Counted from the stretch's first letter, positions 17,097-25,921 are shown. The stretch is 51,322 nucleotides of DNA from an uncultured Acetobacteraceae bacterium (GCA_903924985.1 CAIYDT010000149.1:1-51322), one strand, 5' to 3'. Made by a program: numbers and translations. Notes: generated from the letters alone by a model not told the origin.

Positions 17097-17177
17097 CTAG
17101 CGCAGCTTGATAATGATCTTGACGCGGAAGCGCCCGATCACCACAATCAGCACCAGGATCAAACGACGTTTACCCAT
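17097..17177 (-). CDS. 26-aa hydrophobic, basic small protein (predicted)
   Basis: An ATG (17177) sits 7 nt after CAGGAG and opens a 26-codon frame ending TAG. The product begins MGKRRLILVLIVVIGRF and ends RVKIIIKLR: a short all-aliphatic core flanked by Arg/Lys clusters, net charge about +8, with no acidic residue. This is the composition of small membrane peptides, including type I toxins and some stress peptides. Both sides carry strong hairpins (17066-17091 and 17196-17228), so it may be its own short transcript; the upstream hairpin leaves little room for a promoter. It is not a match to any family I know. Confidence 0.45.
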   Translation of the reverse strand: MGKRRLILVLIVVIGRFRVKIIIKLR

Positions 17178-17195
17178 CGTTAGACTCCTGACGTT

Positions 17196-17228
17196 AAACC
17201 GGCCGGGGCCAATTCCCCGGCCGGTTTT
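17196..17228. terminator. Bidirectional intrinsic terminator
   Basis: AAACCGGCCGGGG (17196-17208), a 6-nt loop and CCCCGGCCGGTTTT (17215-17228) form a perfect 13-bp stem. The A/T ends give a T-tract on either strand. It would end plus-strand transcription running on from metF ahead of uvrD. It lies 19 nt upstream of the small minus-strand ORF, where it could also act as a leader structure. Confidence 0.8.
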
Positions 17229-17356
17229 GTCATTCTGCCCCCCCGAGGTTAACGAACCGTTAACGGCAGCCTGCTTTTCGGCATGCTCGGGTATTTTGCC
17301 CAGGATTGGCACAGTTCCCCTGATGTTCTAAAGTCTGGGCCGACGGAGTCCCACCA

Positions 17357-19546
17357 ATGTCCGACTATTTGGCCCGCCTGAACCCCGAACAGCGCGCCGC
17401 GGTGGAAACCGTGGACGGGCCACTGCTGGTGCTTGCCGGTGCGGGCACGGGCAAAACCCGCGTCCTGACCACCCGCTTCGCGCATATCCTGCTGACCCAC
17501 CGAGCGTTTCCGAACCAGGTGCTGGCCGTCACCTTCACGAACAAAGCCGCCAAGGAAATGCGGGAGCGTGTCGGCGCCATCCTCGGCCAGCCCGCCGAGG
17601 GCCTTTGGCTCGGCACTTTCCACGCGCTGTGCGCTCGCATGCTGCGCCGCCACGCCGAGCATGTGGGGCTGCAATCCAATTTCAGCATCCTGGACACTGA
17701 CGACCAGTTGCGGGTGCTGAAGCAGCTCATGGAGGCGGAACGGATCGACATCAAACGCTGGGCGCCGCCCGCGTTGATGTCGATTATCCAGCGCTGGAAG
17801 GACCGTGGTTTGACCCCGGCCAGGATCGGCGCCGCCGACGATACGGATTTCCTGAACGGACGCGCGAAAGAATTTTACGCGGCATACCAAAACCGGCTGA
17901 AAGCGCTGAACGCCGCCGACTTCGGCGACCTGCTGTTGCACATGACGGAAATCCTGCGATCTCAGCCGGAGATTCTGGCGCAATATCACCGCATGTTCCG
18001 TTACATCCTGGTGGATGAATATCAGGATACCAACGTCGTACAGTATCTTTGGTTGCGGCTACTGGCGCAAAGCCACAAGAATATTTGTTGTGTTGGCGAC
18101 GATGACCAGTCGATCTACTCCTGGCGCGGCGCCGAAGTCGAAAATATCCTGCGCTTCGAAAAGGATTTCGAGGGCGCGAAAATCGTACGCCTGGAGGCCA
18201 ATTACCGTTCGACCGCGTCCATCCTCGCAGCCGCCTCCGGCCTGATCGCGCATAACGAAGGCCGGCTGGGCAAGACTCTGCGCCCCGGACGGGCCGACGC
18301 GCAGGGTGGCGAGAAAGTCACCGTCGTTGGGGTTTGGGATTCCGACGAAGAAGCCCGCATGGTCGGCGACCGTGTCGAATCTCTGCGCCGGGCCGGCGAA
18401 TCCCTCGGCGAAATGGCGGTGCTGGTGCGTGCCGGATTCCAAACGCGGGCTTTCGAAGAACGATTGATCATGCTTGGCATTCCGTATCGTGTGGTCGGCG
18501 GCCTGCGCTTTTACGAACGCCAGGAAATCCGCGATGCCATCGCGTATATGCGCGCGACGGTGCAACCCTCCGACGATCTGGCGTTCGAGCGTATCGTCAA
18601 TGTTCCCCGCCGTGGCGTGGGGGAAACCGCTCTGCGCGGCATGCACGAACTGGCGCGGGCCCAGAACATTCCGCTTTCCGCCGCCGCTGCCCGCTTGGTG
18701 GAAACCGGCGGCTTCCGCGGCAAGGTCAAGGAAACCATGGCCTCGCTGCTGCGCCAGTTCTTGGGTTGGCGGGAGCAGTTGGACAAAGAAGGCCACGTCG
18801 TCACCGTCGCCACGATGCTCGATGAGAGCGGCTACACCGACATGTGGAAACAGGACAAATCCCCGGAAGCGCCGGGCCGGCTGGAAAATTTGAAGGAACT
18901 GATCCGTGCGCTGGCGGATTTCGAAACATTGGGCGGCTTCCTGGAACACGTTTCGCTGGTAATGGATAATGAGGAAAATGCCGGCGATGCCAAAGTCAGC
19001 CTGATGACCCTGCACGGTGCCAAGGGCCTCGAATTCGACAACGTCTTCCTGCCAGGGTGGGAGGAAGGCATTTTCCCCAACCAGCGCTCCCTGGACGAGA
19101 GTGGAGCCAAGGGGTTGGAGGAAGAACGCCGCCTTGCCTATGTCGGCCTGACCCGCGCCCGCAAACGCGCCATCGTCAGCCACGCCGCGCACCGTCGTAT
19201 TTATGCCAATTGGCAGGACTCCATCCCCAGCCGCTTCCTCGAAGAACTGCCCGAGGAACACGTGGCCATAACCGGCTCCGCCGCGATGGCTCGGGAAGCC
19301 CGCATCGCCGCCGCCCCGTCCTTCGGCACACAGTTTCCCGTGATGGCACGCCGCCCCAAGACGATCGAGGCCTGGGAACAGCCCGCGCGCCCGGTGCGGG
19401 AGGATGCGATCCTGGTGGGCAGCCGCATCTTCCATCAGAAATTCGGATACGGAACAGTGAAAAACGTGGATGACGACAAACTGGACATCGCCTTCGACAA
19501 GGCCGGCGACAAGCGCCTGCTGGACCGCTTCGTGGAGCCGGCTTGA
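17357..19546 (+). CDS. uvrD: ATP-dependent DNA helicase, UvrD/PcrA family
   Basis: 3'-5' SF1 helicase for nucleotide excision and mismatch repair and for clearing RecA filaments. The 729-aa product carries, in order, the Q-motif region LNPEQRAAVE (residues 8-17), Walker A AGAGTGKT (about 29-36), AVTFTNKAAKEMRER, GTFHALCARMLRRH, motif II VDEYQDTN, motif III DDDQSIYSWRGA, motif IV LEANYRS, motif V TLHGAKGLEFD and motif VI EERRLAYVGLTRARK. It ends in the Tudor-like C-terminal domain (about 695-727: VGSRIFHQKFGYGTV). It is followed by a tandem duplication and prmA on the same strand. Confidence 0.97.
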   Translation: MSDYLARLNPEQRAAVETVDGPLLVLAGAGTGKTRVLTTRFAHILLTHRAFPNQVLAVTFTNKAAKEMRERVGAILGQPAEGLWLGTFHALCARMLRRHAEHVGLQSNFSILDTDDQLRVLKQLMEAERIDIKRWAPPALMSIIQRWKDRGLTPARIGAADDTDFLNGRAKEFYAAYQNRLKALNAADFGDLLLHMTEILRSQPEILAQYHRMFRYILVDEYQDTNVVQYLWLRLLAQSHKNICCVGDDDQSIYSWRGAEVENILRFEKDFEGAKIVRLEANYRSTASILAAASGLIAHNEGRLGKTLRPGRADAQGGEKVTVVGVWDSDEEARMVGDRVESLRRAGESLGEMAVLVRAGFQTRAFEERLIMLGIPYRVVGGLRFYERQEIRDAIAYMRATVQPSDDLAFERIVNVPRRGVGETALRGMHELARAQNIPLSAAAARLVETGGFRGKVKETMASLLRQFLGWREQLDKEGHVVTVATMLDESGYTDMWKQDKSPEAPGRLENLKELIRALADFETLGGFLEHVSLVMDNEENAGDAKVSLMTLHGAKGLEFDNVFLPGWEEGIFPNQRSLDESGAKGLEEERRLAYVGLTRARKRAIVSHAAHRRIYANWQDSIPSRFLEELPEEHVAITGSAAMAREARIAAAPSFGTQFPVMARRPKTIEAWEQPARPVREDAILVGSRIFHQKFGYGTVKNVDDDKLDIAFDKAGDKRLLDRFVEPA

Positions 19547-19603
19547 TGGCAAACCGTATGGAGCGCGCCTGATGGCAAACCGTATGGAGCGCGCCTGATG
19601 GCA
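19544..19603 (+). repeat. 26-bp tandem duplication between uvrD and prmA
   Basis: Two identical 26-bp units lie head to tail at 19544-19569 and 19570-19595, each beginning TGATGGCAAACCGTATGGAG. A third partial copy, TGATGGCA at 19596-19603, supplies the prmA start. Each unit contains its own TGATGG stop-start overlap and a tiny ATG-GAG-CGC-GCC-TGA frame. The pattern suggests recent slippage that lengthened the uvrD-prmA junction. Confidence 0.9.
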
Positions 19604-20485
19604 CGACGCCACGCCACCCCCCTGGAAACGGTGTTCGTCACCGTCCCGGAAGACGCGCTGGAAGCTTATGAAGCAGCGCTGGACAGCGCCTGCGACACGG
19701 TCGGCTTCTTCCGCGACAACGTCACTGGCGACTGGCGGGTCGAGGGCGTGAAACCCGTCGGCGCCAATGAACCCGAACTGGCTGCCGCCCTGATGCTGGC
19801 CGAACTGGTAACGGGCATCGCCGTCCCGCTGGAACGCGCCGCGACCGAGGCCGAAGGCTGGCTCGCCCGCACCTATGCCTCGTTCCCCGAACAACCGATC
19901 GGCAAACGCTTCGCCGTTCGTGGCACACATTTGACGGGGAAGCCGACCTCCGGCCGGGTCACGCTGACATTGGATGCGGGGCTGGCGTTCGGCTCCGGCG
20001 AGCACGGCTCGACCCGCGGCTGCATCGTGGCACTGGAAACGGTCGCCCGCCGCCACCCAAGGCGTATTCTCGACCTCGGCACCGGCTCCGGCATCCTCGC
20101 CATCGCCGCGGCCAAGCTGCTGCGCCGCAAGGTGCTGGCCACCGATATTGAGCCGTGGTCGGTGAAAGTGGCCCGGCGGAACGCGATACAAAATGGCGTT
20201 GGGGGGCTGGTCCGCGCCAAGCTGGCGGACGGATGGCACCACCCGACGGTCCGGGGCGGTGCGCCTTACGATCTGGTGTTCGGTAACATCCTGGCCCGCC
20301 CGCTTTGCGCGATGGCCAAGGATCTATCGGTGCATCTGGCGCCCGGAGGGACCGCCATCCTCGCGGGCCTATTGGGAACGCAGGCGCGGATGGTGCTGGC
20401 GGCTCACCGCCGGCGCGGTCTGGTCCTGGAGCGGATGTTGCCGCAAGGACCCTGGACCACGCTGGTGGTGCGGAAAAAGGGCTGA
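19598..20485 (+). CDS. prmA: Ribosomal protein L11 methyltransferase (PrmA-like)
   Basis: SAM-dependent trimethylation of ribosomal protein L11. The 295-aa protein has an N-terminal recognition domain (about 1-110), a DAGLAFGSGEHGSTRGC segment where PrmA has AFGTG.H.TT, and the class I motif ILDLGTGSGILAIAAAKL (about 156-173). FGNILARPL follows, in place of the NIL motif, near 228-236. The start ATG is the one in the third, partial copy of the tandem repeat. It converges on a DUF1127 gene 10 nt further on. Confidence 0.92.
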   Translation: MARRHATPLETVFVTVPEDALEAYEAALDSACDTVGFFRDNVTGDWRVEGVKPVGANEPELAAALMLAELVTGIAVPLERAATEAEGWLARTYASFPEQPIGKRFAVRGTHLTGKPTSGRVTLTLDAGLAFGSGEHGSTRGCIVALETVARRHPRRILDLGTGSGILAIAAAKLLRRKVLATDIEPWSVKVARRNAIQNGVGGLVRAKLADGWHHPTVRGGAPYDLVFGNILARPLCAMAKDLSVHLAPGGTAILAGLLGTQARMVLAAHRRRGLVLERMLPQGPWTTLVVRKKG

Positions 20486-20495
20486 GCCGACCCCT

Positions 20496-20804
20496 TTACC
20501 GGTGCGTGCCGCGGGCCCGCAGGTCGGTGTTGGCGGTGTCGTCGAACATGCGGATGAAGTCGCCACGGTTCAGGCCGATGTCCATCAACTCGCGCTCGGA
20601 CATCATCGACAACTCGTTCAGTGCCCGGCGATCCGCGTTCCATGTGCGGATGTCCGAGATCCGGCCGGCGAGCCACTCGGCAAAGCCGCCGGAGCGGGCC
20701 GGACGCGCCTCGTCGTAGCGATTCTGGTCTTCCAGGCTGGTGTCGATGTAGCTCAGGCTGGGCAGCGAGAATGAGAAATGGTTATCAGCAGTTGCGGTGT
20801 TCAT
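20496..20804 (-). CDS. DUF1127 domain small protein
   Basis: The 102-aa product ends with a DUF1127 (YjiS-like) motif: RRALNELSMMSERELMDIGLNRGDF (about residues 59-83). Small DUF1127 proteins of alphaproteobacteria have been linked to RNA turnover and to phosphate and carbon metabolism. The N-terminal half is low in predicted structure. A strong GGAGAGAGAG ribosome site precedes ATG 20804. It is transcribed divergently from aminopeptidase P across a 173-nt gap that must hold both promoters. Confidence 0.9.
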   Translation of the reverse strand: MNTATADNHFSFSLPSLSYIDTSLEDQNRYDEARPARSGGFAEWLAGRISDIRTWNADRRALNELSMMSERELMDIGLNRGDFIRMFDDTANTDLRARGTHR

Positions 20805-20977
20805 GGCTCTCTCTCCGTCAACCCGGGTTCCAACGCGGCGTCGTCATGGCGTAGCGCCCTCGGGCTCTGGTGCAGTGCAACATAAGCGCCCGGAGACCGA
20901 ACGATTAGCGCGGATTCGACCGGCCAGCCGTGCGAAAACCGCATAGATGTATGTATGCGTATGATATGGAGGCATGA

Positions 20978-22741
20978 ATGGACGCCGACCGACTGGCCGC
21001 GCTGCGCGCGGAACTCGCCCACCAGGGATTGGATGGCTTTATCGTGCCCCGAGCGGACGAGCACCTCGGGGAATATGTCCCGGCGTCCGCCGAACGCCTG
21101 AGCTGGCTGACGGGCTTCACCGGCAGCGCGGGAATGGCGGCGGTACTGGCCGAGCACGCCGCGGTGTTCACCGATGGCCGCTACGTGCTGCAACTCGCGG
21201 CCCAGACCGATGCGGTGCAATGGGAGCGGCTGCACATCACCGAACAACCGCCGCCGACCTGGCTGGCCCAGCATGTCCCGACCGGCGGAAGAATCGGCTA
21301 CGATCCGCTGCTGATCAGCGAAGAAGGTCTGACTCGGTACAACGAGGCAGGCTTGGCGATGCAGCCGGTCGCCCGCAATCCCATTGATGCGATCTGGACC
21401 GACCGGCCGGCGGCGCCCATCGATCCAGCTCTGCCGCACGACCTTACTCACGCCGGGCGCAGCGCCGACGACAAGCGTGAGGACATCGCGAAGATCCTGC
21501 GCGACGCCAAACAGGATGCGGCAGTGCTGACCGACCCGGCCTCGGTCGCGTGGCTGCTGAACATGCGCGGCAGCGACGTGCCCTTCACCCCCTTCGCGCT
21601 GGGTTTTGCCCTGGTGCACGCGGATGGGGGCGCCGAGCTGTTCATGGACCCGGCGAAACTGCCGGAAGCGACACGGGCCTGGCTGGGGAACACGGTCTCG
21701 GTCGCCGGACGCGACGCGCTCCAACCTGCTCTGGCGCGTTTGAAGGGGAAGACGGTGCGGGTCGATCCCGCTGGCTCCCCAGTCTGGTTCGCGCAGCAGC
21801 TGCGGGCGGCCGGCGCCACGGTCACCGGCGGTTCCGATCCGTGCCTCCTGCCCAAAGCTCGCAAGAACCCCACCGAACAGCAGGGCATGCGCAACGCCCA
21901 CGCCCGAGACGCGGTCGCCATGTGCCGCTTCCTGCACTGGATCGCCGAACACGGCACCGCCGTGACGGAGATGGCGGCGGCCGAGAAACTGCTGTCACTC
22001 CGCCAGGAGGTCCCCCTGTTCCGCGGCGAAAGTTTTCCGGCGATCTCCGGTGCCGGGGAGCACGGGGCCATCATCCATTACCGCGTCACACCGGAAACCG
22101 ACCGACCGATACGCCCGAACGAGGTCTACCTGATCGACTCCGGTGGCCAGTACCTGGACGGCACCACCGACATCACCCGCACCGTCTGGACTGGCCCCGG
22201 CCCAGCCCCCGCCGAGGTCAAAGCGCGCGTGACGGCGGTGATGAAAGGTCACATCGCCATCGCCTCCGCCGTATTCCCGCAGGGCGTCGGCGGCACCCAT
22301 ATCGACAGTTTCGCTCGACGGGCACTCTGGGCGATGGGCCTGGACTACGACCACGGCACCGGCCACGGCGTGGGATCCTATCTGTCCGTGCATGAGGGGC
22401 CGGTCAGCATCTCCCGCCTTGCCCGCCCCGTAGCGATCGCGGAGGGCATGGTGCTGTCCGACGAACCAGGCTTCTACCTGCCGGACCACTACGGTATCCG
22501 GTTGGAAAACCTGCTGCTGGTCCAGGACGCCAACCTCCCGAATGCCACCAAGCCTTTCCTGCGGTTCGAAACCCTGACCCTGGCCCCCTTCGACACGCGG
22601 TTGATCGACCCGGCGCTGCTCGATCCATGGGAGAAAAATTGGCTGAACGCCTACCACGCCCGCGTGCTGGCCGAGGTCGGCCCATCCCTGCCGCCCGACA
22701 CGCGCGCCTGGTTGGCAGGTGCCTGCCAGGAGATCGCCTGA
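20978..22741 (+). CDS. pepP: Xaa-Pro aminopeptidase (M24B), long three-domain form
   Basis: Cleaves the N-terminal residue before proline. At 587 aa it is the long form, with two creatinase-like N-terminal domains (about 1-310) and a pita-bread catalytic domain. The five metal ligands are visible: D387 (YLIDSGG), D398 (GTTDITRT), H463 (GTGHGVG), E496 (SDEPGFY) and E510 (GIRLEN). GGAGG lies 12 nt before ATG 20978. The stop overlaps the next start (TGATG). It heads a run of three genes with an MBL hydrolase and a CoA-transferase, but a joint pathway is not evident. Confidence 0.95.
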   Translation: MDADRLAALRAELAHQGLDGFIVPRADEHLGEYVPASAERLSWLTGFTGSAGMAAVLAEHAAVFTDGRYVLQLAAQTDAVQWERLHITEQPPPTWLAQHVPTGGRIGYDPLLISEEGLTRYNEAGLAMQPVARNPIDAIWTDRPAAPIDPALPHDLTHAGRSADDKREDIAKILRDAKQDAAVLTDPASVAWLLNMRGSDVPFTPFALGFALVHADGGAELFMDPAKLPEATRAWLGNTVSVAGRDALQPALARLKGKTVRVDPAGSPVWFAQQLRAAGATVTGGSDPCLLPKARKNPTEQQGMRNAHARDAVAMCRFLHWIAEHGTAVTEMAAAEKLLSLRQEVPLFRGESFPAISGAGEHGAIIHYRVTPETDRPIRPNEVYLIDSGGQYLDGTTDITRTVWTGPGPAPAEVKARVTAVMKGHIAIASAVFPQGVGGTHIDSFARRALWAMGLDYDHGTGHGVGSYLSVHEGPVSISRLARPVAIAEGMVLSDEPGFYLPDHYGIRLENLLLVQDANLPNATKPFLRFETLTLAPFDTRLIDPALLDPWEKNWLNAYHARVLAEVGPSLPPDTRAWLAGACQEIA

Positions 22742-23571
22742 TGTTCCACCGCTTCCGGGTCGGCGCGATGAACGCGACCGTCGTGTCCGACGGCCCCCTG
22801 ATCCTGCCCGCCGCGCCCCACATCTTCAAAGGCCCCGACGCCGAGGTGGTGAATGCCGCGGTGGTAGCCGCTGGCCAGGATATCGCCCACGTCCGGGTGG
22901 AGCAAAACTGCCTGCTGCTGGAGACCGGCACGCACAAAATACTGTTCGACAACGGCCTGGGATCGGAGAAGCTGTACGGCCCCGACAGCGGTCGCCTGCT
23001 GGCAAGCCTGTCCGAAGCCGGCATCGACCCCGCGGCCATCGACGCGCTGGTGCTGACGCACGGCCACTCCGACCACTGCTGGGGCACCATGAGCGACGCC
23101 GGCACCCCCAATTTCCCCAACGCCACTATCTATATGTCTCAGGAAGAACTGGATTTCTGGGAGTCCGACCCGCCCTCCGAACGCCTGGAGCGCAGCGTCG
23201 CCGGCGTTGCCAGACATTTGCTACCGTTGCGCGAGAGGATCGTGTTCGTGCGCGATGGGGAAGAATTCCTGACGGGCGTGCAGGCCTGGCTCACCCCCGG
23301 CCATACGCCGGGACACATGGCATATCTCTTTGCCGGCAACTGGTGCCTGACCGGCGATGTCGCGTTCCACGACCCACTGTCCTACGCTTTCCCCGAAGCC
23401 CACAGTGCCTACGACACCGACCGGGAGCAGGGCGCCGAAACCCGCAAGCGCCTGCTGGCCCGGCTGGCCGACGAGCGCATCGCCGTGATCGGCTACCACC
23501 ACCCCTGGCCGGGACTGGGCAGGGTCGAGCGGGCGGGAGGGTCCTACCGTTTCCTGGCCGGCCCCCTATGA
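22741..23571 (+). CDS. MBL-fold metallo-hydrolase
   Basis: The 276-aa product has the zinc motif HGHSDH (H107, H109, D111, H112), then LTPGHTPGHMAYL (third His) and LTGDVAFHDP (bridging Asp), and a late HHPWPGLG. It belongs to the broad group holding lactonases, arylsulfatase-like and quorum-quenching enzymes; substrate unknown. ATG 22741 overlaps the aminopeptidase stop by 1 nt (TGATG). An in-frame upstream extension to 22627 exists but lies inside the previous gene. No signal peptide, so probably cytosolic. Confidence 0.9.
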   Translation: MFHRFRVGAMNATVVSDGPLILPAAPHIFKGPDAEVVNAAVVAAGQDIAHVRVEQNCLLLETGTHKILFDNGLGSEKLYGPDSGRLLASLSEAGIDPAAIDALVLTHGHSDHCWGTMSDAGTPNFPNATIYMSQEELDFWESDPPSERLERSVAGVARHLLPLRERIVFVRDGEEFLTGVQAWLTPGHTPGHMAYLFAGNWCLTGDVAFHDPLSYAFPEAHSAYDTDREQGAETRKRLLARLADERIAVIGYHHPWPGLGRVERAGGSYRFLAGPL

Positions 23572-23597
23572 TCCCCCCAACCAACCGAGGAGCTTCC

Positions 23598-24782
23598 ATG
23601 CCCGGCCCGCTGCACGGCTACCGGATCGTCGACCTGACCTCCATGATCTCCGGCCCGCTGGCCACGATGATCCTGGCCGATCAGGGCGCGGACGTGATCA
23701 AGGTGGAAAACCCCGACGGGGGCGATCATACCCGCGCATCGAATAACCGGCGGAACGGGTTCTCGGCTTCCTTCCTGAACAACAACCGCAACAAGCGCTC
23801 GCTGACGCTGGACCTGAAGGACCCCAAGGCCAAGGAAGCACTGCTGCGCCTGATCGCCACCGCCGACGTGTTCGTACAGAACTTCCGCCCCGGCGTCGCC
23901 GACCGGATGGGCTTCGGGGAAGACGCCCTGCGCGCCGTCAAGCCTGACCTTATATATGTGTCGATCAGCGGCTTCGGTGAGAAAGGACCCTTCGCCGGCA
24001 AGCCGGTCTACGACCCGCTGGTGCAGGCGATGTCCGGTCTGGCCACCATTCAGGCCGGCTCCGATACCGAACGCCCGCGCCTCGTGCGCACCATCGTGCC
24101 GGACAAGCTGACCGCCATCTCCGCCTCCCAGGCCATCACCGCCGCGCTGCTCGCTCGCGAACGCACCGGCCAGGGGCAGCATGTCCGGATTTCGATGCTG
24201 GAGGCGGTGATCGCCTTCCTGTTCGCCTCCGACATGGGCAGCCAGACCTTCGTGGGGGACGAGTTCCCGCAGCAGGAGGCCGCCAGCTTCATCGACCTGA
24301 TCTACCAAACCGCGACCACCTTCATCAGCGCCGCCGTGCAATCGAACAAGGAGTGGCTGGCGCTGACCCGCGCGCTGGACAAGCCGGAATGGCTGGACGA
24401 CCCGCGGTTTAAAACCCCAGCCCTGCGCCAGCGGAACATCGACGACCGGCTTATGATGACGCAGGAAGTCCTGCTGACCCGGCCCGCCGCTTATTGGTTG
24501 GAGCGGCTGACGGCGGAAGGTGTCCCCTGCGCCCCCGTGCTGACCCGCGGCGAAATGATCCAGGATCCGCAGGTCCAGGCCACCGGCATCGTCGTCGAAA
24601 CCGACCATAAGGACGCCGGCCGCATTCGTGGCGCCCGCCCCGCCGCGCGGTTTTCCGCCACACCCGCCAGTATCCGCCACGGTGGCCCGGCCCTTGGCGA
24701 GCACAGCGACGCCATCCTTGCCGAACTTGGCTACTCCCACGCCGAAATAGCGATATTGCAGGCGAAGGAACTCACGGCGTGA
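23598..24782 (+). CDS. Class III (CaiB/BaiF family) CoA-transferase
   Basis: Transfers CoA between organic acids. The 394-aa protein opens GPLHGYRIVDLTSMISGPLA, continues with LADQGADVIKVENPDGGDHTR and NNRNKRSLTLDLKDP, and has the catalytic aspartate in PVYDPLVQAMSG (about residue 138). The C-terminal half contains EGVPCAPVLTRGEMIQDPQV. ATG 23598 follows GAGGAG 6 nt upstream. It sits 26 nt after the MBL gene and is probably in its operon. The acid substrate cannot be read from the sequence. Confidence 0.93.
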   Translation: MPGPLHGYRIVDLTSMISGPLATMILADQGADVIKVENPDGGDHTRASNNRRNGFSASFLNNNRNKRSLTLDLKDPKAKEALLRLIATADVFVQNFRPGVADRMGFGEDALRAVKPDLIYVSISGFGEKGPFAGKPVYDPLVQAMSGLATIQAGSDTERPRLVRTIVPDKLTAISASQAITAALLARERTGQGQHVRISMLEAVIAFLFASDMGSQTFVGDEFPQQEAASFIDLIYQTATTFISAAVQSNKEWLALTRALDKPEWLDDPRFKTPALRQRNIDDRLMMTQEVLLTRPAAYWLERLTAEGVPCAPVLTRGEMIQDPQVQATGIVVETDHKDAGRIRGARPAARFSATPASIRHGGPALGEHSDAILAELGYSHAEIAILQAKELTA

Positions 24783-25177
24783 TGGGCTGCCGTCACTGAC
24801 TCACCCCGTTCGGGAGACGATTCGATCGCAACTGCGGCCAAAAGCATCCGGCGGGGGAGTACGACCGTTGCCTCGGTGTGCTGAAACCACGACCGCAAGG
24901 CAGGGTATACGTTCCCGGTGCGTGCTCGGCCGAAGACCCATTGCTCCGGCCTATGAGCCGGTCTCGAAGCCGCTGAGCGGGACGCTCAACGAATTTCCCC
25001 ATAGTGTTGTGCCGGCGCAACACTATCGAGGAACGCCGGTCACCGGCGCGCGTGACGGAACCAGGTAACGACTTGCGCCGCCGGACCAGCAAGCCGGCGT
25101 GTCCCCTGGGATACGATTGGGGAAACCGCTGGTTAGTCCTAGGGCCCGCCCAACAATAATTGAATCATCTGGGCGCA

Positions 25178-25237
25178 CAGGCCTCGCAATATCGTCATGT
25201 CGAACGCAGGCCCGCCATGACGATATTACGAGGCCTG
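25178..25237. repeat. 22-bp-arm palindrome
   Basis: CAGGCCTCGCAATATCGTCA(TG) at 25178-25199 is matched by CATGACGATATTACGAGGCC(TG) at 25216-25237, with a single mismatch and a 16-nt loop. The CCCGCCATGACG at the right arm also occurs inside the element at 3909-4081 (near 4027-4038), so the two may belong to related repeat families. No T-tract follows. Confidence 0.75.
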
Positions 25238-25429
25238 GACAAAGGAAATCCGTGGGTGGCGTGCCTGCACCCGCTATGACGTTGAGAGGCCAGAGCGCCG
25301 GCTGCGGAGCGATTATTGTCTGACGATCCCCTGGGGCGTCCCGATGACGGCATCCAGATCCTTGACGCATTTCCGGAACAGAACGGGCCAGGGCCAGCCA
25401 GCGTATCGATGGCTATCGTGTACTTAATT

Positions 25430-25780
25430 TGATACAAGTCATGAAATAGGAAGAAAAATTGCCGCAGCCGCAACTTAGAAAAAATGGTAAATTAATTTAT
25501 TATTTTGGTTGATTTCCCTTAGCGCCCAATCATCTGACCACTATCCTTCAACGCTATGCGGATAGTGAGAATCGCCTTTCCAACTATTTGCGTGCCAATA
25601 AGTTTTTTATTGAGATAGTTTAAATTATTGGAGACGATAATCGTGATCATTTTGTCGAAATTCAGATTGAATTCTGAAATCCAGTTATAATATTATCCAG
25701 TTATACATCGAAATCGTGAGTCACTTTTGGCCCTGCAAACTATAATAATTTCGTGTGCCTCGTAATTTTCAGTAGTATCT
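25430..25780. promoter_or_regulatory. AT-rich island upstream of flp
   Basis: About 350 bp of clearly AT-rich DNA (roughly one third GC) in an otherwise about 65% GC segment. It contains two copies of ATCCAGTTATA 16 nt apart (25679-25689, 25695-25705) and an inverted repeat TTCAGA/TCTGAA (25661-25678). No ORF. Its position before the pilus operon suggests a regulatory or silencer-bound region, or a scar of foreign DNA; which one is not decidable from sequence. Confidence 0.5.
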
Positions 25781-25815
25781 TAATCCGACCTGTTCTATAG
25801 CTGCGATATACCGAC

Positions 25816-25844
25816 TTGACTTGGCGCAAACGGGTCGGATATCA
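25816..25844 (+). promoter_or_regulatory. Candidate sigma-70-type promoter of the flp/cpa operon
   Basis: TTGACT (25816-25821) and ATATCA (25839-25844) are separated by 17 nt, giving a good -35 and a moderate -10 about 75 nt before the flp start. It lies at the edge of the AT-rich island. Other AT-rich hexamers nearby could serve instead. Confidence 0.4.
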
Positions 25845-25921
25845 AAACAGCGCCTCAACCAGGCCGTCGAAAAACGGCCCGCTGACAACAACGTCGCAAC
25901 ATACATAAGGGGACCACCACA

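Larger units (their letters stand above)
24783..25815. other. 1.0-kb gene-free region ahead of the Tad pilus cluster
   Basis: No coding frame here looks real. It begins with a GC-rich half containing a 7-bp hairpin AGTGTTG/CAACACT (about 25003-25024), a long palindrome (25178-25237) and degenerate repeat-like sequence to about 25400. It ends with an AT-rich island (about 25430-25780). The minus-strand frame at 25195-25473 looks like the translation of a dispersed alphaproteobacterial repeat rather than a protein. Confidence 0.6.

Noticed and set aside
19544..19603. CRISPR-like repeat array
   Set aside because: The two copies are directly adjacent with no spacers; this is a tandem duplication.
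18059..20242. 727-codon open frame on the minus strand opposite uvrD and prmA
   Set aside because: It spans two well-recognised genes on the other strand and shows no protein family features.
22719..23597. Long in-frame extension upstream of the CoA-transferase
   Set aside because: It overlaps the MBL hydrolase in another frame and is Arg/Pro-rich; the true start at 23598 has a good ribosome site and the family N-terminus.
25195..25473. 92-codon minus-strand ORF in the gene-free region
   Set aside because: Its sequence follows the palindrome and degenerate repeats and has no start-site support; it reads as a translated dispersed repeat.
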